Shown: piece by piece, positions 12,045 to 20,761 of the stretch | How the letters are laid out: each line of letters starts with the position of its first letter | Position numbering within the stretch: position 1 is the first letter of the stretch | NCBI GenBank assembly: GCA_023386155.1 | Contig: JAEWKH010000151.1 | Coordinates: 1-62,039, forward strand | Direction: 5' to 3' | DNA length: 62,039 nucleotides | Source of the DNA: Pseudomonadota bacterium | GTDB taxonomy: Bacteria; Pseudomonadota; Alphaproteobacteria; Rhizobiales; Beijerinckiaceae | Notes under the pieces: generated by a model | Told to the model about the DNA's origin: nothing | Seen by the model: only the letters and a program-made list of their open reading frames with translations | The model's database searches: none | Translations under genes and position numbers: made by a program

Positions 12045-13256
12045 TCAGACGCCCTTCGGCTGGGTACCGACCTCGAGGGTGACGGTCCGCTCCTTGCCCT
12101 GGCGCCAGAGCGTGAGCGACACGGACTTGCCCGGAGCGGTGGTCGCGATCTTGCGCGACAGGTCCTTGGCCTCGTTGATCGGCTGCCCGTCGACGGCGAT
12201 GATCGTATCGCCGGTCTGGACGCCGGCCTTCGCGGCAGGGCTGTCCTTGAGGGCCTCGGCCACGAGGGCGCCCTTGGGCTCCTTGAGGCCGATGGCCTCG
12301 GCGATCTCCTTGGTCACCGGCTGCATCTGCACGCCGATGAAGCCGCGTGTCACGGAACCCTTGTCCTTCAGGGACGCCACCACGTTCTCGACGGTGCTCG
12401 CCGGGATGGCAAACGCAATACCCACATTGCCACCGGACGGCGAGAAGATCGCCGTGTTCACGCCCACGACCTCGCCGGAGAGGTTGAAGGTCGGGCCGCC
12501 GGAATTGCCCTTGTTCACCGAGGCGTCGATCTGGATGAAGTCGTCGTAGGGGCCGGCGCCGATATCGCGGTGCTGGGCCGAGACGATGCCGGCCGTCACC
12601 GTGCCGCCGAGACCGAACGGGTTGCCGATGGCGACGACCCAGTCGCCGATCCGGGCCTTCTGGGAGGCCAGGCGAACATAGGGGAAGTCGTTGCCTTCGA
12701 CCTTCAGCAGGGCGAGGTCCGTCTTCGGGTCGGTGCCGATGACCTTGGCGTCGAGGGTCTTGCCGTCGTCCATGGTGATCTCGACCGCCGAGCCGTTCTC
12801 GACAACGTGGTTGTTGGTCACGACATAGCCGTCAGCCGAGACGAAGAAGCCGGAGCCGAGGGACTGCCCGAACTGGCGGGGACGCTCCTGGCGCGGGCCG
12901 CGTTCGCCGCGGCCGGGCATCTGATCCCGGAACTGGCGGAAGAAGCGCTCCATCGGATGGCCCGGAGGCAGGTCGGGCATCGAGAATTGCTGACCGCCCT
13001 CGTCGTTGTCCCGGTCGGCCACGTTCTGCATCTTGACCTTCACGGCCACGACGGCGGGCTTCACCCGGTCGATGACGTCCGCGAAGGACGGGGCGCCCTG
13101 GACCGGCTGGGTCATGGAACGCAGTTCGGCATGGGCGGGGTTGGGAGCAACGAGGCCGCTCTGGACGGCGCCGCCCGCGATGATCGCGGCGACCGCCGCT
13201 GCGCTGAGCCACTTTGCGGTGCGCTTGCGGGCAGGAGTGGAAACCTTGTCAGACAT
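12045..13256 (-). CDS. degP: HtrA/DegP-type periplasmic serine protease, single PDZ
   Basis: 403-residue serine endoprotease for quality control of envelope proteins. Signal peptide or anchor near residues 16-43 (ending NPAHA), trypsin-like domain with His150 (TNNHVV), Asp180 (KTDLALL) and Ser252 (GNSGGP), then one PDZ domain (~290-395) ending VGTQPKGV-stop. DegP proper has two PDZ domains and ~475-500 residues; this one is DegS-like in architecture although its Gly/Arg/Gln-rich loop before the protease core is DegP-like. AAGGAG sits 9 nt before the ATG at 13256, preferred over an ATG eight codons earlier. It follows the Ccm operon as in rhizobia. Confidence 0.93.
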   Translation of the reverse strand: MSDKVSTPARKRTAKWLSAAAVAAIIAGGAVQSGLVAPNPAHAELRSMTQPVQGAPSFADVIDRVKPAVVAVKVKMQNVADRDNDEGGQQFSMPDLPPGHPMERFFRQFRDQMPGRGERGPRQERPRQFGQSLGSGFFVSADGYVVTNNHVVENGSAVEITMDDGKTLDAKVIGTDPKTDLALLKVEGNDFPYVRLASQKARIGDWVVAIGNPFGLGGTVTAGIVSAQHRDIGAGPYDDFIQIDASVNKGNSGGPTFNLSGEVVGVNTAIFSPSGGNVGIAFAIPASTVENVVASLKDKGSVTRGFIGVQMQPVTKEIAEAIGLKEPKGALVAEALKDSPAAKAGVQTGDTIIAVDGQPINEAKDLSRKIATTAPGKSVSLTLWRQGKERTVTLEVGTQPKGV

Positions 13257-13372
13257 ATCTTGTCTCTCCTTGAGGAACACTTATTGGTTCGTCATGGGAG
13301 CAAGATGGGGGCTCAAGCCTTACAGTACCCTCACCCGAAGATGAAATGTTGGTAAGGTTTGCCGGGAGGCTC

Positions 13373-13774
13373 TCATCTGCGCCTGCGGGCCGGAACTCCA
13401 GGCTTCCTGCCCCTGAGCTTCGCCGCCTTCATCTTGTGCCGCTTCGCGGGCCGCGCAAGGCGGCGGGGCTCGCTCCGGCTCGACGCGACGAGGCTCCGGC
13501 CGTGATTCTCCGTCGCATCGTTCAGCACCCGTTGCGGCGGGAGCTGAGCATCGCTTCGGGCCACGACGGTCCGGGCGATGCATTGCGTGACATAGGCCGC
13601 GCGGCGCTCGACGATGCGACGATACTCGTCGACCTCGATCTTGCCCTTGAGCAGGATGCGGCTGCGCGCTTCGACGCGGCAGGCCTCGCGCTTGGCGACG
13701 AGATTCTCGCTCGCCCGCGCCGCGAAAGGGAGTGCAAGAATGAGCAGACAGAATCCATAGGCCGCAAGTTTCAC
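13373..13774 (-). CDS. Hypothetical exported Arg/Lys-rich protein
   Basis: No known family recognised. Using the GTG at 13774 (AAAGG just upstream) gives a 133-residue protein with a clear signal peptide (KLAAYGFCLLILALPFAARA), a mature region with two cysteines (REACRVEAR and YVTQCIAR), and a very basic tail ending in PARRRR. The frame opens 23 codons further upstream (13843), which would bury the signal peptide. It stands alone between degP and ccmH on the same strand. Possibly a periplasmic nucleic-acid or envelope-binding protein, but nothing proves it. Confidence 0.6.
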   Translation of the reverse strand: MKLAAYGFCLLILALPFAARASENLVAKREACRVEARSRILLKGKIEVDEYRRIVERRAAYVTQCIARTVVARSDAQLPPQRVLNDATENHGRSLVASSRSEPRRLARPAKRHKMKAAKLRGRKPGVPARRRR

Positions 13775-13920
13775 GACCGTGCCTTTCGCTCGAAAAATCG
13801 GGAGACGTGCGCGCTCGGTATCAGCCGGGCTTAAGCTTGGCACCGCGACACAATGGCATGCTCACAGGAAGAATCCGAACTGCTTAACGCCGCAAGTTCA
13901 GATGCGCGGTTTCAAGCGTC

Positions 13921-14373
13921 CTAGTCGCGCCTGAGCAGGTCCTCGAGCGCCTTCCGCTCCTCCTCGTCGAGGGATGCGGCCGCGGGCTTCTGCCGCCGCC
14001 GCATGGCGGCGTAGGCGCCGATGCCGCCCAGCACCAGGACCAGGGCGGGCGTCAGCCAGAGCAGCAGGGTGTGCGTTCCGAAGGTGGGCTTGAGCAGGAC
14101 GAACTCGCCGTAACGCTCGACGAGGAAGTCGCGCACCTGGGCATCCGTGTCGCCTGCCACGAGGCGCTCGCGCACCAGGACGCGCAGGTCCTTGGCGAGC
14201 TGCGCGTCGGAATCGTCGATGGACTGGTTCTGGCAGACGAGGCAGCGCAGGCCCGCCGAAATATCGCGGGCGCGCTTCTCCAGGGCGGGATCCTTGAGCA
14301 CCTCGTCGGGCTGCACGGCGACAGCCGGGCCGCCGAGCGCGAGCGCTGCGATCAGGGCGAGGACGAAGCGCAT
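13921..14373 (-). CDS. ccmH: Cytochrome c maturation protein CcmH/CycL
   Basis: 150-residue membrane-anchored thiol-disulfide protein that keeps the apocytochrome CXXCH cysteines reduced for haem ligation. Signal peptide at 1-19, conserved LRCLVCQNQSI motif with the redox pair Cys44/Cys47, and a C-terminal TM near 105-128. Standard length for the alphaproteobacterial protein. Separated from ccmF by 3 bp, last gene of the ccmIEFH operon. Confidence 0.96.
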   Translation of the reverse strand: MRFVLALIAALALGGPAVAVQPDEVLKDPALEKRARDISAGLRCLVCQNQSIDDSDAQLAKDLRVLVRERLVAGDTDAQVRDFLVERYGEFVLLKPTFGTHTLLLWLTPALVLVLGGIGAYAAMRRRQKPAAASLDEEERKALEDLLRRD

Positions 14374-14376
14374 GGC

Positions 14377-16359
14377 CTACTCCGCCGGCACGGCTGCGGG
14401 CGGCGCGACCTTCGCGCGCGCCGGAGCGCCGATGCGCAGGCGCCGGTCCGTGAGGGACAGGAGGCCGCCCGCCGCCATCACGAGGGCGCCGATCCAGATC
14501 AGCAGCACGAGCGGCTTGTGGTAGAGCCTCATCCCGATGGACCCGTCCGCCTGCATCTCGCCGATGCTGGCATAGACCTGACCGAGGCCCGTGGTCAGGA
14601 TGCCTGCTTCCGTCGTTGGCATGCCGCGGGTCGCGTAGAGGCGCTTCATGGTCTCGAGAGTGCCGAGCTCGCGCCCGGCGCGGAAGACCGTCAGGATGGC
14701 GGCATCCTCCCGGTAATTGGCCTCGACGCGCGGGACGACCCGTTCGAGCCGGATTTCATAGTCGCCGGCCGCGAGCCGCTCGCCGGGCCTCAGGCTGCCG
14801 ATCGTCTCGACGCCCCAGGCGGTCGCCGCGATGCCGATGACGGTGAGGCCCACGCCCGCATGGGCGATGGTCGTGCCCCAGGCCGAGCGCGGCAGGCCAC
14901 GCGCCTTCCGCCAGGCGACGGAGAGCGGCGTGCCCCTGGACCAGGAACGGGTGAAGATCTCGTTGAGCGAGCCGAGAACGAGATAGACGCCGAGGCCGAT
15001 CCCGAGCGGCGCGGCCACCGGCCCGCCATGATGGAACGCGAGCAGCGCGAGGGTCGCCAGCAGCGCGATGCCGAACACGGCATAAAGGCGCTGGGCCGTG
15101 CCGAGGAAGTTGCCGCGCTTCCAGGCCAGTGTCTGGCCGAGCGGCAGCAGCAGCAGCAGCGGAACGATCAGCGGCAGGAAGGTGAAGTTGAAGAACGGCG
15201 CTCCGACCGAGATCTTCTCGCCCGTGAGCACTTCGAGTGCCAGCGGGTAGAGCGTGCCGATGAACACGGTCGCGCAGGCGGTGGCGAGGAAGAGATTGTT
15301 GAGAACGAGCGCACCTTCGCGGGAGACGGGCGCGAACAGGCCGCCCTGCTTGAGCATCGGTGCGCGCCAGGCGAAGAGCGTCAGCGATCCGCCGATGAAC
15401 AGGATCAGGATGCCGAGAATGAAGATCCCGCGCTCCGGATCCACCGCGAAGGAATGCACCGAGGTGAGCACGCCGGAGCGGACCAGGAAGGTGCCGAGCA
15501 GCGACAGGGAGAAGGTCAGGATGGCGAGCAGGATCGTCCAGACTTTGAGCGCATCGCGCTTTTCCATCACGACGGTCGAGTGCAGGAGCGCAGTGCCCGC
15601 GATCCACGGCATGAGCGAGGCGTTCTCCACCGGGTCCCAGAACCACCACCCGCCCCAGCCGAGCTCGTAATAGGCCCAGTAGGACCCCATGGCGATGCCC
15701 AGCGTCAGGAACGCCCAGGCGCCGAGCGTCCAGGGGCGCACGATCCTGGCCCAGACCGCATCGATGCGCCCGTCGATCAGGGCCGCGCAGGCGAAGGCGA
15801 AGGAGATCGAGAAGCCCACATAGCCGATGTAGAGAAGCGGCGGATGGATCGCGAGGCCGGGATCCTGCAACAGCGGATTGAGGTCCTGCCCTTCCAGCGG
15901 CGCCGGAACGACGCGCGTAAAGGGGTTCGATGTGGTGAGAATGAAGAGCAGGAACGCGATGGTGATCGAGGCCTGAACCGCGAGCGTGTTCGCCTGCAGC
16001 CGCATGGGGATGCTGTTTCGCGCCACCGCCACCACGCCGCCGAACAGGGCGAGGATCAGCACCCAGAGCAGCATGGAGCCTTCGTGGTTCCCCCAGACGC
16101 CGGAGATCTTGTAGATCAGCGGCTTCGCCGAATGAGAATTCTGCACGACGTTGAGCACCGAGAAATCGGAGCCCACATAGGCGACGGTCAGGGCGAGAAA
16201 CGAGAACCCGACGCAGGCCAGCACCGCGAGCGCGCTCGCCGGCCCGACGGCCATCAGCACGGGATCGTTGGCGCGCGCGCCCCAGAGCGGCACGAGGAAC
16301 TGGATCAGGGACAGTCCCAGCGCCAGCGCGAGTGCGAAATGTCCGGCCTCGACCAACAC
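14377..16359 (-). CDS. ccmF: Haem lyase subunit CcmF/CycK
   Basis: 660-residue polytopic inner-membrane protein of the system I haem lyase, attaching haem to apocytochrome c at the periplasmic face. About 15 hydrophobic segments, WGNHEGSMLLW near residue 90 and the tryptophan-rich WWD signature GGWWFWDPVENASLMPW near residue 235. Normal length. It is the central gene of ccmIEFH (rhizobial cycHJKL) and would act with CcmI and CcmH encoded alongside. Confidence 0.97.
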   Translation of the reverse strand: MLVEAGHFALALALGLSLIQFLVPLWGARANDPVLMAVGPASALAVLACVGFSFLALTVAYVGSDFSVLNVVQNSHSAKPLIYKISGVWGNHEGSMLLWVLILALFGGVVAVARNSIPMRLQANTLAVQASITIAFLLFILTTSNPFTRVVPAPLEGQDLNPLLQDPGLAIHPPLLYIGYVGFSISFAFACAALIDGRIDAVWARIVRPWTLGAWAFLTLGIAMGSYWAYYELGWGGWWFWDPVENASLMPWIAGTALLHSTVVMEKRDALKVWTILLAILTFSLSLLGTFLVRSGVLTSVHSFAVDPERGIFILGILILFIGGSLTLFAWRAPMLKQGGLFAPVSREGALVLNNLFLATACATVFIGTLYPLALEVLTGEKISVGAPFFNFTFLPLIVPLLLLLPLGQTLAWKRGNFLGTAQRLYAVFGIALLATLALLAFHHGGPVAAPLGIGLGVYLVLGSLNEIFTRSWSRGTPLSVAWRKARGLPRSAWGTTIAHAGVGLTVIGIAATAWGVETIGSLRPGERLAAGDYEIRLERVVPRVEANYREDAAILTVFRAGRELGTLETMKRLYATRGMPTTEAGILTTGLGQVYASIGEMQADGSIGMRLYHKPLVLLIWIGALVMAAGGLLSLTDRRLRIGAPARAKVAPPAAVPAE

Positions 16360-16387
16360 GAAGGAACTCCCTTGCTACTGCGTCACG

Positions 16388-16846
16388 TTACTGCGTCTTG
16401 GGCGCAGCGTTGGCCTCGCCCTGCCAGTGGCCCTGCTTCTTCAAGGTGTCGGCAACCTCGCGGGGCATGTAGTTCTCGTCGTGCTTGGCGAGAACGGAAT
16501 CGGCCCGGAACACGCTGGGGCTGACGAGCACGCCTTCGGCCACGACACCCTGCCCTTCCCGGAACAGGTCGGGCAGCAGGCCCTTGTAGCTCACCTGGAT
16601 GGCCGCCTCAGCGTCCATGACCTCGAAGGTGATCTGCTGGTCGGAGCCGCGCTGGACGGAGCCCTCCTTCACGAGACCGCCGAGGCGGATGCGCGTGCCG
16701 GGCTGCACGTTCTTCGCCTGGATATCGGCCGGCGAATTGAAGAATACGATCGTGTCGTTCATGGCGTAGAGCACGAGACCGAGGGCAATCGCGAGGACGC
16801 ATCCTGCGACACCGATCAGGGTCAAGCGGCGTTGTTTTCTCGTCAT
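16388..16846 (-). CDS. ccmE: Haem chaperone CcmE/CycJ
   Basis: 152-residue periplasmic haem chaperone tethered by an N-terminal TM (residues ~8-28). The haem-linking motif HDENY is present with His122 and Tyr126. Normal OB-fold length. Its start overlaps the ccmI stop by 4 nt, indicating translational coupling. Confidence 0.96.
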   Translation of the reverse strand: MTRKQRRLTLIGVAGCVLAIALGLVLYAMNDTIVFFNSPADIQAKNVQPGTRIRLGGLVKEGSVQRGSDQQITFEVMDAEAAIQVSYKGLLPDLFREGQGVVAEGVLVSPSVFRADSVLAKHDENYMPREVADTLKKQGHWQGEANAAPKTQ

Positions 16847-17943
16847 GGCTGGGCGTCGGTCAGTTTCAGTTCCTGCGCCATCGCGTCGATGGTCTTCAAT
16901 GCGGCGGAGTCCTGTGCGAGCGCTTCCCTGGCACGCCGGGTTGCGGCCATGGCTTTATCACGTTGCCCCAGAACCGCATAGGAGCGCATCAGTCGCGCCC
17001 ATTCCTCGGCCGTCCCGCCCTGCGCCTCCAGGCGGCTGGCGAGGCCCGCCACCATGCCGGCGATCGCCTCCGGGCCGATCTGGGCCGAATCCTGCGGCCC
17101 GGCGGGCGGAGAAGCTCCGTCGAGGGCGGCGAGTTCCTGCTTCACGGCCTCGACCCAGGGCGCATCCGGCGGAGAGAGCGAGATCAGCTCCGCATAGGCG
17201 GCCTTCGCCTTCTCGACCTGCCCGTCCTGAACGGCCGCGCGGGCGAGATAGAAACGGGCCTTCGGCGACGCCGCATCGAGCTTGATGGCCTGCTCGAAGG
17301 CGGCCTGCGCCTCGCCCGAGACGAGGCCGTCCTTGGCGAGCACCAGGACCTCGCCGTAATTCGCCAGCCGGGCGGCATCGGGAGCCTGGTAACGGACCGC
17401 CGCCTCATAGGCCTTCACGGCATCGTCGATCCGGCCCATGCGAAGATAGACCGGAGCGATCACCTCCCAGCCGCGGCCGTCCTGCGGATTGTTCGCCAGG
17501 TGGCTCTCGATCTGGCTCACCGCCGCCATGAAATCCATGTTTCCGGCCTGCTGCGGCATGGGCGCGGCAGTCGGCCGGTCCAGCACCTGCGGGGAGCCGT
17601 AGATCTCATAGGTCGCAAGCGCCAGGATCGGAATGATCGACAGGGCCAGGGTCGAGGCGGCGCGACGACGACGCAGGGCCGGTTCTCCGACGGCCGCATA
17701 GGCCTCGCCATGCAGGCCCGTGGCCCGCAGGAGGCGCCGTCCGGCCTCGGCCTTGGCGGCTTCCGCCTCGCTGGGCAGAAGCACGCCGCGCGAAAGGTCG
17801 CGCTCGATCTCGGCGACCTGCTCCCGGTAGAAATGCGTATCCGGGTCCGCCTGCCTCGCCACGGCGTAATGCCGTGACAGCGGCCAAAGCACCGCCATCA
17901 CGGCCGCCGCCGTCATCGCCAGGAGAATGATCCAGATCACCAT
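16843..17943 (-). CDS. ccmI: Cytochrome c maturation protein CcmI/CycH
   Basis: 366-residue apocytochrome chaperone. Two N-terminal TM segments (~1-22 and ~95-115) flank a cytoplasmic loop; a periplasmic TPR domain follows (NNPQDGRGWEVIAPVYLRMGR and later helices, residues ~145-280) and binds apocytochrome C-termini. First gene of ccmIEFH. In R. leguminosarum cycHJKL mutants also lose high-affinity iron uptake, and feuPQ lie upstream as here. Confidence 0.95.
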   Translation of the reverse strand: MVIWIILLAMTAAAVMAVLWPLSRHYAVARQADPDTHFYREQVAEIERDLSRGVLLPSEAEAAKAEAGRRLLRATGLHGEAYAAVGEPALRRRRAASTLALSIIPILALATYEIYGSPQVLDRPTAAPMPQQAGNMDFMAAVSQIESHLANNPQDGRGWEVIAPVYLRMGRIDDAVKAYEAAVRYQAPDAARLANYGEVLVLAKDGLVSGEAQAAFEQAIKLDAASPKARFYLARAAVQDGQVEKAKAAYAELISLSPPDAPWVEAVKQELAALDGASPPAGPQDSAQIGPEAIAGMVAGLASRLEAQGGTAEEWARLMRSYAVLGQRDKAMAATRRAREALAQDSAALKTIDAMAQELKLTDAQP

Positions 17944-18008
17944 AAAGTCCTATTTACCGCGTGTCTTCCTCAAGCACGACGGTGGCACGGTGTCACGCGT
18001 AAATCTCC

Positions 18009-19406
18009 TTAAGGGACGCTCCTATCCCCGGGGAGTTCGAGGATGGCCCTGAGTCCGCCCATGGGTGATGCATCGAGCCTCAACGAGCCGCGATAAAGGG
18101 CCGCGAGATCGCTGACGATGGACAGGCCGAGCCCCGAGCCGGGCTTGGTTTCATCGAGGCGTCGGCCGCGCTTGAGCACTTCCGCCCGCGCCGCTTCCGG
18201 CAGTCCAGGCCCGTCGTCGTCGATGAGCAGGCGGAAGCGGGGGCGGTCGTCCTCGCGCAGGATCTCCACTGACACCACGACCTTGCGCGCGGCCCACTTG
18301 GCCGCATTGTCGATGAGGTTGCCGGCCATCTCCTCAAGGTCCTGCTTCTCGCCGCGGAAGCGCAGGTCCGGCGGAATGGCCAGCTCGACCTCCAGGTCCT
18401 TGTCGCGATAGATCTTGGCGAAGGTGCGGGCGAGGCCCGCGATGACGGGCTCGGCTTCGGTCAGCGTCCCGAGCGTCCCGGCAAGCGCTGCGGCGCGGGC
18501 ACGGTCGAGATAGTAATTGACCTGGTCGCGCATGGTCGTCGCCTGCTCGCGGACCTTTGCGGCAACGTCCTCGGGCGCGTTCTCGGCCTCGTTCATGATG
18601 ATGCTCAGCGGCGTCTTGAGCGCATGGGCGAGATTGCCGACCTGGGTGCGGGCGCGCTCCAGGATCTCGCGGTTGGTATCGAGGAGGAGGTTCAGCTCGC
18701 TGGCGAGCGGGGAGATGTCCCTGGGGTACTCGCCGACGATCCTCTCCGCCTCCCCTCGCCGGATCGCGCCGAGCGCGCTGCGGAGATTGGCGAGCGGCCG
18801 GAGGCCGAAGCGGATCTGCAGGAGCGTGGTGAAGCCCAGGCCGATTCCGAGAAGCGCGAAGGTGACGGTGAGCGCGAAGATGAAATCCCTCACGGCAACG
18901 TCGATCTCGTCGGCGGGGCCCGCGACTCGGATGATGTAACGTCCGTCCTCGCCGAGATCGATGTCGCGCTCGATGATGCGCAGATTGCGGTCGTCCGGCG
19001 CCTTGCCGTAGCCGCGGCGGATCTGCCCGAAGCGGTCGTCCCCGGAGGCGAGGTTCGGCAATTGACCGCCGAACAGGGATTTCGAGGAGCGGATCTCGCC
19101 GGGCGCCGCGTTGGGCCGCGCCACCTGCCAGTACCAGCCGGACAGGGGCAGCTCGAAGCGCGGATCGCCGATGGGGCCGAGATCGCGGTCGGGATCGCCG
19201 GGGCCGACGAGGTTGGAGGCGAGCGTGTTGGCGTAGACCAGGAGGCGCTGGTCGAAGGCACGCTCCGTGTTGTCGCGGTAGAGCGTCGAGAGGATGAGCC
19301 CCGCGATCAGCAGGATCACGAAGCTCCAGAAGACGGAAGAGACCGCGAGGCGAACCGCGATGGGCCGGCTGGCGAAGCGGCGCACGAGCGGCGTCAGGCG
19401 GGTCAC
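18009..19406 (-). CDS. feuQ: Sensor histidine kinase, FeuQ-like
   Basis: 465-residue membrane kinase: TM near 20-42, periplasmic domain to ~170, TM near 172-192, HAMP, HisKA with H-box NLAHALKTPLSIIMNEAENA (around residue 265), and HATPase with NLIDNAAKWA, DDDGPGLP and GLGLSIVSDLAALY. It overlaps the regulator gene by 4 nt. Position directly upstream of ccmI/cycH identifies it with feuQ of rhizobia, where FeuPQ is linked to iron acquisition (R. leguminosarum) and cyclic glucan export (S. meliloti). Function here is inferred from synteny. Confidence 0.84.
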   Translation of the reverse strand: MTRLTPLVRRFASRPIAVRLAVSSVFWSFVILLIAGLILSTLYRDNTERAFDQRLLVYANTLASNLVGPGDPDRDLGPIGDPRFELPLSGWYWQVARPNAAPGEIRSSKSLFGGQLPNLASGDDRFGQIRRGYGKAPDDRNLRIIERDIDLGEDGRYIIRVAGPADEIDVAVRDFIFALTVTFALLGIGLGFTTLLQIRFGLRPLANLRSALGAIRRGEAERIVGEYPRDISPLASELNLLLDTNREILERARTQVGNLAHALKTPLSIIMNEAENAPEDVAAKVREQATTMRDQVNYYLDRARAAALAGTLGTLTEAEPVIAGLARTFAKIYRDKDLEVELAIPPDLRFRGEKQDLEEMAGNLIDNAAKWAARKVVVSVEILREDDRPRFRLLIDDDGPGLPEAARAEVLKRGRRLDETKPGSGLGLSIVSDLAALYRGSLRLDASPMGGLRAILELPGDRSVP

Positions 19407-20074
19407 GTCTTGGTCTGGCCCGCGTCGAGGAGATAGCCCAGGCCCCGGACGGTCTGGATGATGTCGACGCCGAGCTTCTTGCGGAGCCGGCCGATGAAGA
19501 CCTCGATGGTGTTCGAATCCCGGTCGAAATCCTGGTCGTAGAGATGCTCGGTCAGCTCGCCCCGCGAGACGATGCGGCCGGTATGGTGCATGAGATAGGA
19601 CAGGAGCCGGTACTCGTGGGAGGTGAGCTTCACCGGGTTGCCGTCCACGGCCACGCGGCCGGAGCGCGTGTCGAGCTTCACGGGCCCGCAGGCGATCTCG
19701 CTCGTGGCATGGCCGGCCGAGCGCCGCAGCAGCGCGCGGACGCGGGCGAGGAGCTCTTCCATGTGGAAGGGCTTCGTAACGTAATCGTCGGCGCCGGCGT
19801 CGAAGCCCTGGACCTTGTCGCTCCAGCGGTCGCGGGCCGTCAGGATGATGACGGGGGTCTTGCGCCCCTCGCGGCGCCAGGCGGTCAGGACGGAGACGCC
19901 GTCCACCTTCGGCAGGCCGAGGTCGAGGATGATGGCGTCATAGGGCTCGGTCTCTCCGAGGAACTGTCCTTCCTCGCCGTCCATGGCGGCATCCACCGCG
20001 TAGCCCGCCTGTTCAAGGGCAGTCACGATCTGCTTATTGAGGGTTCTGTCATCCTCGACAACGAGTAGGCGCAC
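19403..20074 (-). CDS. feuP: OmpR-family response regulator, FeuP-like
   Basis: 223-residue regulator. Receiver domain with Glu7-Asp8-Asp9, phospho-acceptor Asp51 (IILDLGLP) and Lys of VTKPFHMEELLAR; winged-helix DNA-binding domain (~125-220) with DSNTIEVFIGRLRKKLG. Translationally coupled to feuQ through a 4-nt overlap. The periplasmic-protein gene 66 bp upstream is the expected site of feuN, making a three-component system plausible. Confidence 0.87.
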   Translation of the reverse strand: MRLLVVEDDRTLNKQIVTALEQAGYAVDAAMDGEEGQFLGETEPYDAIILDLGLPKVDGVSVLTAWRREGRKTPVIILTARDRWSDKVQGFDAGADDYVTKPFHMEELLARVRALLRRSAGHATSEIACGPVKLDTRSGRVAVDGNPVKLTSHEYRLLSYLMHHTGRIVSRGELTEHLYDQDFDRDSNTIEVFIGRLRKKLGVDIIQTVRGLGYLLDAGQTKT

Positions 20075-20140
20075 GGTTCGAGCTTTCTCCTGAGCATCGG
20101 CCTATCGTCCGAGCGGGAAACCGGAGGTTTGCGCGATGCG

Positions 20141-20455
20141 CTAGCGGACCGATTTCACGCGCCCGGAAGGGCCGTCGATCATCACTTGCACGATGCGACC
20201 GTCCTTTTGCAAGACCGAGATCACATAGACAAGATCATTGCTGTTGCGGCAGAGGCTGGCCCGGAGCACGTCCGCTCCGGGCACCTGGCGCCGCGCCGCC
20301 ATCACGGCTGAAGCCGGCGCGACGACACCCTTTGCAGCCACGGCCTCCTGCATCTCGCGCGGCGGCAGGCAGTTCTTGAGGGCCGCCGCCGCACTCTGCG
20401 CGCACGCCGCCCCCATCATTCCCCACAACCCTATCGCCAACCAGACCAGACGCAT
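20141..20455 (-). CDS. Small exported PepSY-like protein, candidate FeuN counterpart
   Basis: 104-residue protein starting MRLVWLAIGLWGMMGAACAQ, a signal peptide ending near residue 20. The mature part has two Cys (KNCLPPREM and RASLCRNSN) and ends with a PepSY-like strand pattern (DLVYVISVLQKDGRIVQVMIDGPSGRVKSVR). A start 14 codons upstream (20497) lacks an SD and would precede the signal peptide. It lies upstream of feuPQ on the same strand. In S. meliloti a small periplasmic protein, FeuN, encoded there restrains FeuQ and is essential; equivalence is inferred from position and localisation, not from a sequence comparison. Confidence 0.7.
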   Translation of the reverse strand: MRLVWLAIGLWGMMGAACAQSAAAALKNCLPPREMQEAVAAKGVVAPASAVMAARRQVPGADVLRASLCRNSNDLVYVISVLQKDGRIVQVMIDGPSGRVKSVR

Positions 20456-20550
20456 GACCGGACCATGCCCTTGCAGCAATGAACGAATTCTGAACATGCC
20501 CGGGACCGGATCCGGGAGGGGAACCCGGCCCCAACCCTCTGAAAATGCTT

Positions 20551-20760
20551 CTAATTCAGAATCTGTTTCGTGGCCAGGATCCGGAAGACCGTCGAGGCGA
20601 TGAAGCTCCCGGCGGCGACGAGCTGGACGAGCGCCTCTTCGAAGGCTCCCGTGGCGAGGGCCGAGCCGTCGAAGCCGAGCAGGCCGAGAACGAGGGCCCC
20701 GAGCCCGATCACGTTGGCCCAGACCGTGCGGCTGGCGAGAATGGTCTTGGTATCGAACAT
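20551..20760 (-). CDS. Small two-TM holin-like protein
   Basis: 69 residues with two hydrophobic segments (about 12-32 and 40-60: WANVIGLGALVLGLLGF and LVQLVAAGSFIASTVFRI) and short charged ends, as in phage holins. The ATG at 20760 has AAGGA 9 nt upstream; a second ATG three codons earlier is too close to that SD. It follows the lysozyme gene by 1 bp at the 3' end of the GTA-like cluster, so a role in membrane permeabilisation during release is likely. Family not recognised by sequence. Confidence 0.72.
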   Translation of the reverse strand: MFDTKTILASRTVWANVIGLGALVLGLLGFDGSALATGAFEEALVQLVAAGSFIASTVFRILATKQILN

Positions 20761-20761
20761 G

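Noticed and set aside
14071..16524. 817-codon open frame on the plus strand
   Set aside because: Antisense to ccmH and ccmF, with Arg/Glu/Gln/Gly-rich sequence and no recognisable domain.
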